From contig JAUXPH010000058.1 of the NCBI GenBank assembly GCA_030683995.1, forward strand, positions 43,632 to 107,631: a stretch of DNA of 64,000 nt, given 5' to 3'. Below the pieces are notes generated by a model, which ran no database searches, had not been told where the DNA came from, and worked only from the letters and a program-made list of their open reading frames with translations. Positions 9,033 through 17,191 of this stretch are shown here, in pieces. How positions within the stretch are numbered: the first letter of the stretch is position 1; each line of letters begins with the position of its first letter. Position numbers and translations under genes: made by a program. The DNA comes from Lutibacter sp. Its GTDB lineage: Bacteria; Bacteroidota; Bacteroidia; Flavobacteriales; Flavobacteriaceae.

Positions 9033-9117
9033 CTGTTTAATTTTATTTTTATTGGTACAGATGCAGTCGCCATTAATCATTCTGCTGTGTATCAAAATTT
9101 GTTATTGCTCGTTTCAT
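9033..9117 (-). repeat. Start-codon-linked repeat, copy at mutB
   Basis: An 85-nt unit that opens ATGAAACGAGC at 9117 and ends AAACAG directly before the mutB ATG. It overlaps the last codons of mutA, whose C-terminus (ETSNNKF and stop) is encoded by it. It contains CATCTGT, which can pair with ACAGATG across the mutB start codon (loop of about 20 A/T-rich bases). Compare 15679-15766, 17659-17940 and 49029-49116. Confidence 0.85.
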
Positions 9118-10462
9118 CTTTCAGTCTTTTTTGTTCTAATTTTTCTGCCAATCTGGTTGGGATTATCGGAATTATCAGTGTTTTTTGTGGATTTCTTGCA
9201 ACAAACGGATTCGCCTGTAAATCGTGTTTCATTTTATCCTGTTGGTTTGGATATTTGTTGGTTCCCAGCAAAACCAATTCGCCGGCATCAAATTGCGCTT
9301 GCTCTTTTTGTGCATTTTCTTTGATTTTTCGCTGAATAACACCTTCTTTCAATTGCGCTAAAAATCCGCCTCCTTTTTCAATTTCTTTAAAAATTTCCAA
9401 AGCTTTTTCTGCGATTTGCTTGGTGACGGATTCAATATAATAGGAATTTGTGGCAATTTGTTGTCCGTGTTTAAAATAGCTTTCTTCCTTTAAAATAAGC
9501 AATTGGTTTCTGGCAATTCGGTCACCAAAATCATTGGAATCGTGAAAAACAGCATCATAAGCACAATTTGAAATGGTGTTTGCACCGCCCAAAATGGCGC
9601 TCATGCTTTCAGTAGTGGTACGCAGCATATTTACGTTGTAATCGTAAATGGTTTTGTTCCGCAAACTTGGTTCGGCAAAAACAATGGCGTTTGCCTCGGT
9701 TTCATATTGGCTGAGCATTAAATTGTACACATATTTAAAAGCCCGGATTTTTGAAATTTCGAAGAAATAATGGTTGCCAACCGCAAAATTGAATTGTATT
9801 TTTTGGGCAATTTCAGCGCCAAATCTGGTTAAATATTCGTTAGCAACTGCCAAAGCATACGCCACTTGCTGTACCGTATTTGCGCCGGCATTTTGGTAAA
9901 TATCGACATTAACGCCCAATATAAATGCAGCCTTATTTTTATGAAGAATCGTTTCCAACGTTTTAAAATCGTCATTCAAAGATTTGTGCCAATTTCCGGT
10001 TCTTGCCAATTTGCCAACAATGTCGATATTGTAAAAAACCGTTTCGTTTTTAAGTAAATCGGCAAGTTCATCAATAAAGACTTCTGATAAAAACTCAAAA
10101 TTAAAATGAAATTCTATGTTTTTATCCAGCAAATTTTTAAATAATAAAGCAGCGTCAAAAGGTTTTTTAGCGATAAATTTCAGTGAATTTGCGCCTTTGC
10201 TGGTGGCGTTAACCGCTTTTAGGTTTGCCTCAGCTTCACCGGAAACGACTATTTTCTGGCAAATTTTAAAATCTTCTTTGGAGAGCGGAATGTTTAATTT
10301 TAAGAATTCGTCTAAATGGTAAAAAGGTTTGATGGTAATTCCTTCATTTGTTTTGGTGAGAAGGGTTTCGTTGTAATCTGCCCCTTTTAAGTCGAACTGA
10401 ATTTTTTGTTTCCAAGCCGCAGCCGAAACTGGCGGAAATTCTTGAGTAATAATACTGCTCAT
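9092..10462 (-). CDS. mutA: Methylmalonyl-CoA mutase, small subunit
   Basis: The 456-aa non-catalytic chain of the heterodimeric mutase. It resembles the barrel part of the large chain ([25 protein letters not shown] near the start, [29 protein letters not shown] in the middle) but lacks the DxHxxG cobalamin motif. This division of labour is normal for the family. The last seven residues are derived from the inserted repeat, so the native C-terminal tail may have been altered. Upstream and co-oriented with mutB; the pair feeds propionyl-CoA carbon into succinyl-CoA. Confidence 0.95.
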   Translation of the reverse strand: MSSIITQEFPPVSAAAWKQKIQFDLKGADYNETLLTKTNEGITIKPFYHLDEFLKLNIPLSKEDFKICQKIVVSGEAEANLKAVNATSKGANSLKFIAKKPFDAALLFKNLLDKNIEFHFNFEFLSEVFIDELADLLKNETVFYNIDIVGKLARTGNWHKSLNDDFKTLETILHKNKAAFILGVNVDIYQNAGANTVQQVAYALAVANEYLTRFGAEIAQKIQFNFAVGNHYFFEISKIRAFKYVYNLMLSQYETEANAIVFAEPSLRNKTIYDYNVNMLRTTTESMSAILGGANTISNCAYDAVFHDSNDFGDRIARNQLLILKEESYFKHGQQIATNSYYIESVTKQIAEKALEIFKEIEKGGGFLAQLKEGVIQRKIKENAQKEQAQFDAGELVLLGTNKYPNQQDKMKHDLQANPFVARNPQKTLIIPIIPTRLAEKLEQKRLKDETSNNKF

Positions 10463-10543
10463 AATTAAGGTATATAAAACAAAAATCGGAAATATTTTTA
10501 GAAGAAAACCTTATGTGCTCAATAACTTGCTAAAAAGGTATCG

Positions 10544-10864
10544 TTATTTTTCGAGAATCGTATCATATTCAATAATATAAATTTCCTCATTTTCTTTCTT
10601 CATTTTATATTGTTCCCTTGCAAATTTTTCCAATTCTTCCTTGTCATTGTGCTTGTTTATAAATGCTTTGTCCGAATCAATTTGCGACTGGTAATATTCT
10701 TTTTCACTTTGTAGCTTGTCAATTTCCTTGTCAAATTCGCGATGGTTTACCCACGAATTTTCATCAAAAAAAACCATCCAAACAAAAAATATGGCAAGAA
10801 TCATTACGTATCGGTTCGTAATAAATTTTACAACGGGTTTATTTTTTATTTGCTTTAAAGTCAT
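10544..10864 (-). CDS. Septum formation initiator (FtsB/DivIC family)
   Basis: A 106-aa bitopic membrane protein. It has a short cytoplasmic N-terminus (TLKQIKNKPVVKFITNRY), one membrane helix (VMILAIFFVWMVFF, about 20-33), a coiled coil (FDKEIDKLQSEKEYYQSQIDSD) and a terminal KEELEKFAREQYKMKKENEEIYII segment. The latter is the FtsB/DivIC hallmark. It is expected to sit in the divisome with FtsL and FtsQ counterparts. It lies 3 nt downstream of udk and is likely co-transcribed with it, a linkage common in flavobacteria. Confidence 0.9.
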   Translation of the reverse strand: MTLKQIKNKPVVKFITNRYVMILAIFFVWMVFFDENSWVNHREFDKEIDKLQSEKEYYQSQIDSDKAFINKHNDKEELEKFAREQYKMKKENEEIYIIEYDTILEK

Positions 10865-10867
10865 AAA

Positions 10868-11473
10868 CTAAAGTTTGTGGCTTATTACGGTTCTAACAAT
10901 ATCAATGGCAACCGTATTGTATCGGTCATTTGGGATAATTATATCGGCATAATTTTTTGTGGGCTCAATAAACTGCTGATGCATAGGCTTTAATGTGTTT
11001 TGATAACGGTCCAGCACTTCATTAATATTTCGGCCGCGTTCTTCAATATCTCGTTTTACACGACGAATCAAACGTTCGTCCGTATCAGCGTGCACAAATA
11101 TTTTGATATCGAACAAATCGCGCAATTCCTTGCTGTTAAAAATAAGGATTCCTTCCACAATAACAACTTTTCTTGGATGCGTAATTAAAGTGTCGGCGGT
11201 ACGATTGTGCGTAACAAATGAGTAAACAGGCTGTTTAATAATTTCACCGTTTTTCAATTTCTTCAAATGATCCACCAACAAATCAAAATCAATGGCTTTC
11301 GGATGGTCAAAATTAATTTTTGTGCGCTCCTCGTAAGACAAGTCAGTAGTAATATTGTAGTAAGAATCTTGCGAAATTACACATACCTCATCCGTAGGCA
11401 ATTCGTGTATAATTTGATTCACAACAGTCGTTTTTCCGCTACCTGTCCCTCCGGCTATTCCAATTATTAGCAT
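10868..11473 (-). CDS. udk: Uridine kinase
   Basis: Phosphorylates uridine and cytidine to UMP and CMP in pyrimidine salvage. The 201-aa protein has a P-loop (GIAGGTGSGKTT, about 5-16), SQDSYY, the NFDHPKAIDFDLL segment, VVIVEGILIF and the RRVKRDIEERGR lid, all in the usual order and of normal length. Start at 11473 is supported by the conserved MLIIGIAGGTGSGKT opening. It is the first gene of a probable two-gene unit with divIC. Confidence 0.96.
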   Translation of the reverse strand: MLIIGIAGGTGSGKTTVVNQIIHELPTDEVCVISQDSYYNITTDLSYEERTKINFDHPKAIDFDLLVDHLKKLKNGEIIKQPVYSFVTHNRTADTLITHPRKVVIVEGILIFNSKELRDLFDIKIFVHADTDERLIRRVKRDIEERGRNINEVLDRYQNTLKPMHQQFIEPTKNYADIIIPNDRYNTVAIDIVRTVISHKL

Positions 11474-11620
11474 CTAAATCCTTAATTTTAAATTCGTTCA
11501 AATTTAATCAATATAAAATAGCAAAAAACAGATTTAAAGAATATTTTAAATGCTGTTTTAAATTTATAATATTTTGGGTCTGCCCGCCTTTTCTGTGGAC
11601 CTGCCCGCCTTTTTGGTGGG

Positions 11621-11714
11621 CGTTACCCGCCAGTTGGCGGGGCGGGCTTTTCGTTGCAATCTTTTTATCGGTAAAAACCTCAAAAAAGTATTTCCACTTC
11701 ACTCCCTAACGCAG
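11621..11714. repeat. Dispersed ~95-nt repeat (gcgttaggg family), copy 1
   Basis: Reads, on the minus strand, from gcgttagggagtgaagtgg through aaaaagattgcaacgaaaagcccgcc and the palindrome cgccaactggcgg. Related copies lie at 36301-36396, 47241-47328 and 62714-62810. All four are intergenic. It is preceded here by two cgcc-rich partial palindromes (11582-11620). Nothing else is seen in the 360-nt gap between udk and the DsrE gene. Confidence 0.75.
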
Positions 11715-11833
11715 GTTGAATTATTAATTAAAAATGCTGTGCCTGCTCGAATAAGGTTAACAAAAGTAGGAACGAGGACAACAATGTGTTAAAAGTGTGT
11801 CGGCACAAAAAGTATAAAAAAAGAAACGTGGAT

Positions 11834-12187
11834 TTAGAATACAAGAACTTTATCGCTGACCACAACCCAATTGGTCAATTCAGCCATTGTGCTGATATCT
11901 GTTCCCGCAATGAGTTGAACATTTTTTAGCCCACGTGCGTCTGCACAACTTCCGCATATTTGTACTTTTGCTCCTTTGTTGAGTGAAAGTTTCAACATTC
12001 TTTCAATGTTGTAATATCCATTCGGTGTTGTCTGATCAGCAACGGCACAGCTTGCTGCATCTGCCATCAGAAAAATTCTCACTTCAACCGTTTCGTGGTC
12101 TTTATTTAATTGGTTTGCAAGTCGTAAAGCATTGTATGCTTTTTCTGTTCCGTATGGTGCATCGTTAATTAAGATTAAAATTTTCAT
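11834..12187 (-). CDS. DsrE/DsrF-like sulfur-relay family protein
   Basis: A 117-aa cytoplasmic protein. It opens MKILILINDAPYGTEKAYNALRLANQL and carries the Cys-containing motif KVQICGSCADARGL, where Cys77 and Cys80 are candidates for carrying a persulfide. This matches the DsrE fold used in sulfur transfer. It is the last gene of a five-gene run with an ArsR regulator, an SQR-like flavoprotein, a second, secreted DsrE protein and a methyltransferase, which suggests handling of sulfide or persulfide sulfur. Which acceptor it serves is unknown. Confidence 0.87.
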   Translation of the reverse strand: MKILILINDAPYGTEKAYNALRLANQLNKDHETVEVRIFLMADAASCAVADQTTPNGYYNIERMLKLSLNKGAKVQICGSCADARGLKNVQLIAGTDISTMAELTNWVVVSDKVLVF

Positions 12188-12205
12188 TGTAATTTGTTTT
12201 TATGG

Positions 12206-12835
12206 TTAATTTTTAATTGCTTTTATTACAACAAAACTTCCTTCACCGAAGCCCCGTTTAGGTTGTTCTATTTCATTTGCATTGGTCTTTGCCAAAGTTT
12301 GCCAATAAGAAAAGTTATGAAAGCCTGCTTGTTTTAAATGTTCTGTGATTTCTTGTGTAGAATGAAAGTGAGCTTCCCTATAAAATTTATTTTTGGATTT
12401 TTCCTTTTCATATTTTCTGCCGAGGTCACTGTTTTTATCAATGATAGCAAGTATTATTTCACCTTGTGGCTTTAAAATACGGCGAACTTCTGAAAATGCT
12501 TTTGGTATGTCTGAAAGAAAACAAACCGTTGTTGCCATTAGTGCAAAATCAAATGAGTGTTCGTGAAACGGCAGATTTTCTGCAACAGCATTGATTACTG
12601 TCATTCCTTTTTTTTCTGCGAGTTTTGACATATTAAAAGATGGTTCAACTCCAATGTTTATTTTGAAAGGGAAAGAAAATCGTCCTGTTCCGCTTCCAAT
12701 TTCCACCCCCTTTTTATTCCTCGGAATAGCTTCTTTCAAAGCAAGAATTTCGGATTGATAAATATTTGAATGTTTTTCAAACCATCTGTCATATTCCAAA
12801 GTGTTTTTGTCAAATATGATAATGTTACTCTCCAT
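12206..12835 (-). CDS. Class I SAM-dependent methyltransferase
   Basis: A 209-aa protein with motif I EIGSGTGRFSFPF (about 46-58), followed by GVEPSFNM, VINAVAENLPF and FDFALMATTVCFLSDI. These are the standard Methyltransf_11 elements. The C-terminal part is short (EHLKQAGFHNFSYWQTL). The substrate cannot be told. Its place inside a sulfide-handling operon, 9 nt after the secreted DsrE gene, allows a thiol or sulfide acceptor, but this is inference. Start at 12835 (MESNIIIFDKNTLEYD) is typical. Confidence 0.85.
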   Translation of the reverse strand: MESNIIIFDKNTLEYDRWFEKHSNIYQSEILALKEAIPRNKKGVEIGSGTGRFSFPFKINIGVEPSFNMSKLAEKKGMTVINAVAENLPFHEHSFDFALMATTVCFLSDIPKAFSEVRRILKPQGEIILAIIDKNSDLGRKYEKEKSKNKFYREAHFHSTQEITEHLKQAGFHNFSYWQTLAKTNANEIEQPKRGFGEGSFVVIKAIKN

Positions 12836-12844
12836 TGCCGTTAA

Positions 12845-13282
12845 TTAAAATGTAAGGACTATATCGCTGGACTTGATGATAACATATAGGTCTGCCAATG
12901 TTGAAACAGTACAAAGTTTTAAACCTTCTGTGTTTCTGCTTTTCAAACAAGTGCCACAGGCAAATATTTCGCCTCCATTCTTGGAAAAAGTTTCCATTAT
13001 TGCTTTCACATCAAAGTTTTTGTTAACTATGGCAGGAGCTTCTACTCCTTTCCCAAGAAGAAAAACGGAAACAGTATCACCTTGATTTACCGAATAGTTT
13101 GCGAGTCTGAAAGCATTCCAAACAGTTTCAGGGTCGTTGGAAGAAATGACAATGCCGATTTTTTGAGGATTAAATTTTTGAACAGTTTTTGTGTCGCCAA
13201 AATTACTTGTAGTTTGAGCATTTGTCGCTATTGAAGTCAGGCAAAAGACAAACAGCAGAAAGAAAATGTTTTTTGATTTCAT
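12845..13282 (-). CDS. Secreted DsrE-family protein
   Basis: A 145-aa protein with a cleavable signal peptide (MKSKNIFFLLFVFCLTSIATNAQ, cut after NAQ near residue 22). The DsrE domain follows: KIGIVISSNDPETVWNAFRLANYSVNQGD, FLLGKGVEAP, and the motif EIFACGTCLKSRNTEGL. The paired Cys in ACGTC matches the cytoplasmic DsrE protein of the same operon. A periplasmic copy beside an SQR-like enzyme suggests it takes persulfide sulfur on the outer face of the membrane. That role is inferred from context. Confidence 0.88.
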   Translation of the reverse strand: MKSKNIFFLLFVFCLTSIATNAQTTSNFGDTKTVQKFNPQKIGIVISSNDPETVWNAFRLANYSVNQGDTVSVFLLGKGVEAPAIVNKNFDVKAIMETFSKNGGEIFACGTCLKSRNTEGLKLCTVSTLADLYVIIKSSDIVLTF

Positions 13283-13294
13283 ATTAATTGATTT

Positions 13295-14449
13295 TCAGAA
13301 GTATTTAAAGAACCAGTATTTTTCAAACCAAACTTTTGTCAAGTGCCAGAAATAACCAGGTTTTTTCATTTTTACAATTGGTAAAGGAGAGCCGTAGAAA
13401 TTGCCTCCCGCATAACCTGCTTTACCATTGCCCATTTCTAAAAAGCATTGACCTTCACCGTTGAATGTTTTGAAATCGTTCTTGCCGTATATTTTTTGAG
13501 CAATATTATGGGCGACTGTTTCGGCTTGGTAATGTGCAAATACTCCTGCTTTAGGTAATGGCTTTCCCATTTCCAATGGAATAAATGTAATGTCGCCAAT
13601 GGCATAAACATTTGGAAACTGTGTTTCCATTGTATTACGGTTTACTTTAATCCAACCTGGCTTTTCAACTAATGCAGTTTCTCTGATTACTGACGGACAT
13701 TGATGCTTTGGCGTGAACGCCATTAAATCATATTCGGCAGTTTTGTCATTATTAAAGGTCAAAGTTCTTTCCGTGGCTGATGTGATTTGATATTCAGGAA
13801 AATATTTTACTCCTTTCATTTCCACCATTTGTCTTACTGCTCCCGATAGTTCTTTTCCTGCAACTCCCATAGGACCGGGTTCAGGAACATAAAGCGAAAT
13901 TTCTGTTTTATTCGCGATTCCTTTTTTTCTGATAAAACTTTCTACAAGCATTGCCGCTTCATAAGGTGCAGCAGGACATTTGAAAGGAAGTGCAGAGACT
14001 AAAACAGCAATTTTTCCACCTTTGAAATTCTTTAATTGCTCACTAAATTTTGTTGCACCGTCAAGCGTATAAAAATCGTTTCCGTAGTTATTGAGGTTAT
14101 GTTCTGTAATTTGTTCAACTCCAAGAGAAATAACCATATAATCTCCTTTGTATTCTTTTCCTTTTACGGTAATAGAGATGTTTTCAGGATTTACCTTTTC
14201 AATTTCACCTATAACTACTTCAATTCCAGCACGCGATAATTTATTTGTGCTTCTATAAACCTGTTTTGGCTTTCTTTTTCCAACCATCAGCCAAAGGAGC
14301 GATGGTGCAAAAACATTTTTTTCTTCCTTTTCGAAAAGGATGATTTTAACGGGATTTAAACCTCTATCCTTGCCTACTTTTTTACTTAATTCTTTGGCAG
14401 TGATAATTCCTCCTGTCCCTGCTCCTAATATTAATATTGTTTTGTTCAT
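13295..14449 (-). CDS. Sulfide:quinone oxidoreductase-like flavoprotein
   Basis: A 384-aa FAD/NAD(P)-binding oxidoreductase with ILGAGTGGIITAKELSKK (dinucleotide fold), YMVISLGVEQI, NVYAIGDITFIP (second FAD motif) and a C-terminal KPGYFWHLTKVWFEKYWFFKYF amphipathic segment suited to membrane attachment. Two Cys in the SQR-typical contexts PFKCPAAPYEAAML and KHQCPSVIRE could form the redox pair that takes sulfide. The expected reaction is sulfide to polysulfide or persulfide with electrons to menaquinone. A plain type II NADH dehydrogenase is less likely given these Cys and the DsrE neighbours. Confidence 0.85.
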   Translation of the reverse strand: MNKTILILGAGTGGIITAKELSKKVGKDRGLNPVKIILFEKEEKNVFAPSLLWLMVGKRKPKQVYRSTNKLSRAGIEVVIGEIEKVNPENISITVKGKEYKGDYMVISLGVEQITEHNLNNYGNDFYTLDGATKFSEQLKNFKGGKIAVLVSALPFKCPAAPYEAAMLVESFIRKKGIANKTEISLYVPEPGPMGVAGKELSGAVRQMVEMKGVKYFPEYQITSATERTLTFNNDKTAEYDLMAFTPKHQCPSVIRETALVEKPGWIKVNRNTMETQFPNVYAIGDITFIPLEMGKPLPKAGVFAHYQAETVAHNIAQKIYGKNDFKTFNGEGQCFLEMGNGKAGYAGGNFYGSPLPIVKMKKPGYFWHLTKVWFEKYWFFKYF

Positions 14450-14460
14450 GTTTTTAAAAT

Positions 14461-14781
14461 TTACATTTTTTCAAGAAGATCCTTTTGTTTTTTAAGGTTG
14501 TCCATAAGGACCTCACGCATTAATCGGCACGCTTGTGCGACTTTTTTTGAAGATAGCGAAAAGTAGGTGAATTGTCCGTCTCGTCTTGATTTTAAAATTC
14601 CCTTTTTTGTCATTACTGAAAGATGTTGCGACAGGTTCGATTTCAGTCCGCCTGTTACATCCAAAATATCGGTAAAGCAAAGTTCCTTGTCTTGAAGTAA
14701 ATCTATAACCTCAATACGCAAAGAGTGTCCAAGCGCTCTGCAAACTTCAGCGTGTAATTCAAATATTTTCTTGTTAGTCAT
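14461..14781 (-). CDS. ArsR/SmtB-family repressor
   Basis: A 106-aa winged-helix regulator (ALGHSLRIEVIDLLQDKELCFTDIL, then SNLSQHLSVMTKKGILKSRRDGQFTYFSL). Cys35 lies in the helix before the recognition helix and Cys85 in the C-terminal dimer helix. Two such Cys recall sulfide- or persulfide-sensing members (BigR/SqrR group), though the spacing here (50 residues) is shorter than I remember for those. It is the first gene of the operon, 11 nt before the SQR-like gene, so it probably controls its own operon. Metal sensing remains possible. Confidence 0.88.
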   Translation of the reverse strand: MTNKKIFELHAEVCRALGHSLRIEVIDLLQDKELCFTDILDVTGGLKSNLSQHLSVMTKKGILKSRRDGQFTYFSLSSKKVAQACRLMREVLMDNLKKQKDLLEKM

Positions 14782-14908
14782 TGTTTAAATGTTTAATAGT
14801 TCATAAATATATAAACTATTTATTGAACCACCAAACTTTTCTTGGATCAGTTTAGCGAGGCTGGCTCAGGATAAACTTCTGGTCCTTTTTTACAGTCAAA
14901 AATTGAAA

Positions 14909-14940
14909 TAAAAAAAAGCCTCTTCGTTTCGAAGAGGCTT
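14909..14940 (-). terminator. Rho-independent terminator of the tRNA-Thr gene
   Basis: On the minus strand AAGCCTCTTCG, loop AAA, CGAAGAGGCTT, then a run of eight T. A perfect 11-bp stem placed directly after the encoded CCA of the tRNA. Confidence 0.92.
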
Positions 14941-14945
14941 ATTGG

Positions 14946-15019
14946 AGCCGATAGAGGGACTCGAACCCACGACCTGCTGATTACAAATCAGCTGCTCTAG
15001 CCAGCTGAGCTACATCGGC
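14946..15019 (-). tRNA. tRNA-Thr (anticodon TGT)
   Basis: The cloverleaf reads GCCGATG TAGCTCAGCTGGCTAGAGCA, anticodon arm CTGAT-TTGTAAT-CAG with TGT, variable AGGTC, T arm GTGGGTTCGAGTCCC, and acceptor TATCGGC plus discriminator T. The acceptor stem has six Watson-Crick pairs and one G-T. CCA is encoded at 14943-14945. Length 74 nt without CCA. Serves ACA (and by wobble ACG/ACN) Thr codons. Confidence 0.96.
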
Positions 15020-15207
15020 TTTTTGTGTGTGCAAATTAAATTACTTTAAAAGTAATAAGCAACTATTTCTGCACTTTTTTTTAATTAATTTTTATTTAGG
15101 AAATAGCATAATTATACGCAATTTTTTGGGCAATAAAAAATGGCACGGCAATTTTAGCTATTGATAATTTTTACGCAATCTTTTTAAAGGAGTATCTTTT
15201 TATAAAA

Positions 15208-15678
15208 CTATTTATCCAATAATTTCGGAATTTCATCTGTAACCGGAAATTTTTTTTGGTCTTTTTTCTTCATCACATTTTCAACCACTTTAAAAATTTG
15301 CTGTTTTAGCTCTTTATATTTATGGATGTAATTGGTGACTTCTATTTCTAATTGTTTATGGCTTTCCAAATAGTTTTTGTTGCCTGAGATGCTTTCGTGT
15401 TTAATTAATTCAGCAAGAATTTTATTTTGATTGTTGATGACGTCCAACAAGGTGGTTCCTATATTTTTTTGAACGGATATCTGTTTAACTGAATCCTCAA
15501 TTTTTTTGTGTAAACCTGCCACCAAAAGATCAATATAATTGGCGCTGAGCAAATGTTCCAAAAAACGGATTTCATCTTTAATTAAATTTATTTCAGAAAC
15601 CCATATTTTTGAATCGTGGTGCAGTTCATCCACGCTTTTTTCTCTTCCAAACCAATCTTTTTTTAACTTAGTTTTCAT
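15208..15678 (-). CDS. Hypothetical coiled-coil protein (paralogue of the gene at 15865)
   Basis: 156 aa, soluble, highly charged and helical. Residues about 17-50 (VDELHHDSKIWVSEINLIKDEIRFLEHLLSANY) align with the same part of the neighbouring 15865-16278 product (IEELLYNISLWTAEYAFINIELAFIKRLI), followed in both by YIDL/FSAT, a KKIED/YERLQ helix and a YKELKQQIF/YKNLKIRIF end. I do not know the family. It has its own predicted FNR-type promoter (15789-15831), with a start-codon repeat inserted in its leader. Function is unknown; expression under the same control as its paralogue suggests a stress role. Confidence 0.75.
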   Translation of the reverse strand: MKTKLKKDWFGREKSVDELHHDSKIWVSEINLIKDEIRFLEHLLSANYIDLLVAGLHKKIEDSVKQISVQKNIGTTLLDVINNQNKILAELIKHESISGNKNYLESHKQLEIEVTNYIHKYKELKQQIFKVVENVMKKKDQKKFPVTDEIPKLLDK

Positions 15679-15766
15679 CTGTTTATTATTTATTTTTTAT
15701 TGGTACAGATGCAGTTCGCCATTAATCATTTCTGTGTGTATCAAAATTTGTTATGGCTCGTTTCAT
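15679..15766 (-). repeat. Start-codon-linked repeat, copy at the 15208 gene
   Basis: An 88-nt unit from ATGAAACGAGCC at 15766 to AATAAACAG directly before the ATG at 15678. It holds two overlapping mini-ORFs ([14 protein letters not shown] and MINGELHLYQ). CATCTGT at its centre is complementary to ACAGATG at the gene start. It lies entirely between the predicted transcription start of the gene and its start codon. Confidence 0.87.
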
Positions 15767-15788
15767 CTTTATTGATTTAGTTATATTA

Positions 15789-15831
15789 TAAAGTTAAGGG
15801 CTAAAACCGAAAAATAATTTGATATCCATCA
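15789..15831 (-). promoter_or_regulatory. FNR/CRP-type promoter, site A (15208 gene)
   Basis: TGATATCCATCA at 15820-15831, then exactly 23 nt, then TAACTTTA (minus strand, 15789-15796). The spacing puts the palindrome centre near -41, as in class II FNR/CRP activation. The 88-nt repeat separates this promoter from the start codon; without it the distance to the ATG would match the other sites. Confidence 0.7.
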
Positions 15832-15864
15832 GTTTTTGATTTTTTAGTTTTATACGAAAAATGA

Positions 15865-16278
15865 TTAATTGATGAGTCCGTTTATATATTCAAATATTCG
15901 AATTTTTAAATTTTTGTAGTGTTGTAAATACATAAAAATTTCTTCTTCCAGTTTTTCGTATTCCACAATGTGTAAATGACTAATATCTAGCGCTGTGGAA
16001 TCTTTATGCTCAATTAATTCATTGTTATAATCATTAATTTTAACAAGAATATTGTTTTTTGCCTGTTCAAAATTATTAAGTTCTAAAATGAATAACTGAA
16101 GGCGTTCATACAAATTTGGAATGGTCGCGGAGAAAGGATAGGCTTTTATGAGCCTTTTAATAAAGGCCAATTCAATGTTGATAAAAGCATATTCAGCTGT
16201 CCACAAAGAAATATTGTAAAGCAATTCCTCTATGGTTTTATCCTTGGAAAACGATTTGTAAATGATGTTAGATTCCAT
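15865..16278 (-). CDS. Hypothetical coiled-coil protein (paralogue of the gene at 15208)
   Basis: 137 aa, no signal or membrane segment. The first third (TIEELLYNISLWTAEYAFINIELAFIKRLIKAY) matches its neighbour, and the C-terminal helix (HIVEYEKLEEEIFMYLQHYKNLKIRIFEYINGL) is likewise shared in pattern. No known domain recognised. It lies 54 nt downstream of a perfect TGATATATATCA palindrome, so it is probably induced together with uspA and hpf of this island. The gap of about 190 nt to its paralogue holds promoter A and the start-codon repeat, so the two genes seem to be separate transcription units. Confidence 0.75.
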   Translation of the reverse strand: MESNIIYKSFSKDKTIEELLYNISLWTAEYAFINIELAFIKRLIKAYPFSATIPNLYERLQLFILELNNFEQAKNNILVKINDYNNELIEHKDSTALDISHLHIVEYEKLEEEIFMYLQHYKNLKIRIFEYINGLIN

Positions 16279-16300
16279 TTCTGATGGTTTTTAGTTCATC

Positions 16301-16344
16301 ACTAAGTAATTCATTATATGTTTCATAAAAAATGATATATATCA
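16301..16344 (-). promoter_or_regulatory. FNR/CRP-type promoter, site B (15865 gene)
   Basis: Perfect palindrome TGATATATATCA at 16333-16344, 54 nt upstream of the 15865-16278 start. The -7 box is the weakest of the group: TACTTAGT after 24 nt instead of TAnnTTTA after 23. Confidence 0.6.
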
Positions 16345-16560
16345 AAAGTGAATTAAAAATTGGTCCTTCTTTCAATAAAAAACAGACAAATATTTATCGT
16401 TTTTCCCAATTTTTAGTGAGGATGAATCTATTTCTGAAGGTCAATTTCATATCGTAGAAAAAATCTTTATACCTCATAATTGAATTCTCTTAAGATTGAG
16501 GAAAATCATTTTTTAAAGTTTCAACAAACCATAGCTTTATAGGATTAAAAATAAATGATT

Positions 16561-17175
16561 ATGAAAAAATTACTTATTTTATTGGTTTGTTTCAGTGTTT
16601 ATACGGGTGTATTTGCACAAACTTTAAGTGATATAGATGAGGTTTATCCTTTTCACGGCGATTTTGCAGCCATAAAAAAAGCAAATCAGTGGGCTTTTGT
16701 CAATAAAGAAGGTAAAAAGATTATCGATTTCAGGTCTGATTTGGTGTTAACCAACAGATTAAATTCTTTAAACCAAACAATTTCTTATCCTGTTTTTAAT
16801 GATGGCAGATGCTTGATCAGAAAATTAATGGGAGACACTTATTACTATGGTTTTATCAATGAAAAAGGCGTAGAAGTCATTAAGCCCCAGTTTTTAAATG
16901 CCACAAATTTTTCTAATGGTTATGCCATTGTGGTACTGACTTCAAAGGATTCTATCGGTTTTAATTATGTGCTAAAAAAAGCTGTCGTTTCCAATATTAT
17001 GGAAGAATATGTGATCAACACTTCTGGGGAATTGGTGAAATATTTATACAATCCAAGAAAAAATGTACCGGCCAACTATAAAAATGGAGTGCCTATCATT
17101 GAATCGAAGTTTATAGCACCAAATTTGGTTGCGGTAAAAACCAAAAATAAAAAGTGGGAAATACATCAGTTTTAA
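16561..17175 (+). CDS. Secreted WG-repeat protein
   Basis: Start taken at 16561 (MKKLLILLVCFSVYTGVFAQ, signal peptide cut after VFA); an extra MI lies upstream. The mature protein has degenerate WG (KWG/beta-propeller-like) repeats: FAAIKKANQWAFVNKEGKKIIDF, YYYGFINEKGVEVIKPQF and a terminal LVAVKTKNKKWEIHQF. Such proteins are often exported and of unknown role. Followed 16 nt later by the DUF2267 gene, so probably co-transcribed with it. Confidence 0.82.
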   Translation: MKKLLILLVCFSVYTGVFAQTLSDIDEVYPFHGDFAAIKKANQWAFVNKEGKKIIDFRSDLVLTNRLNSLNQTISYPVFNDGRCLIRKLMGDTYYYGFINEKGVEVIKPQFLNATNFSNGYAIVVLTSKDSIGFNYVLKKAVVSNIMEEYVINTSGELVKYLYNPRKNVPANYKNGVPIIESKFIAPNLVAVKTKNKKWEIHQF

Positions 17176-17191
17176 CTAAAAAACATAAGTT

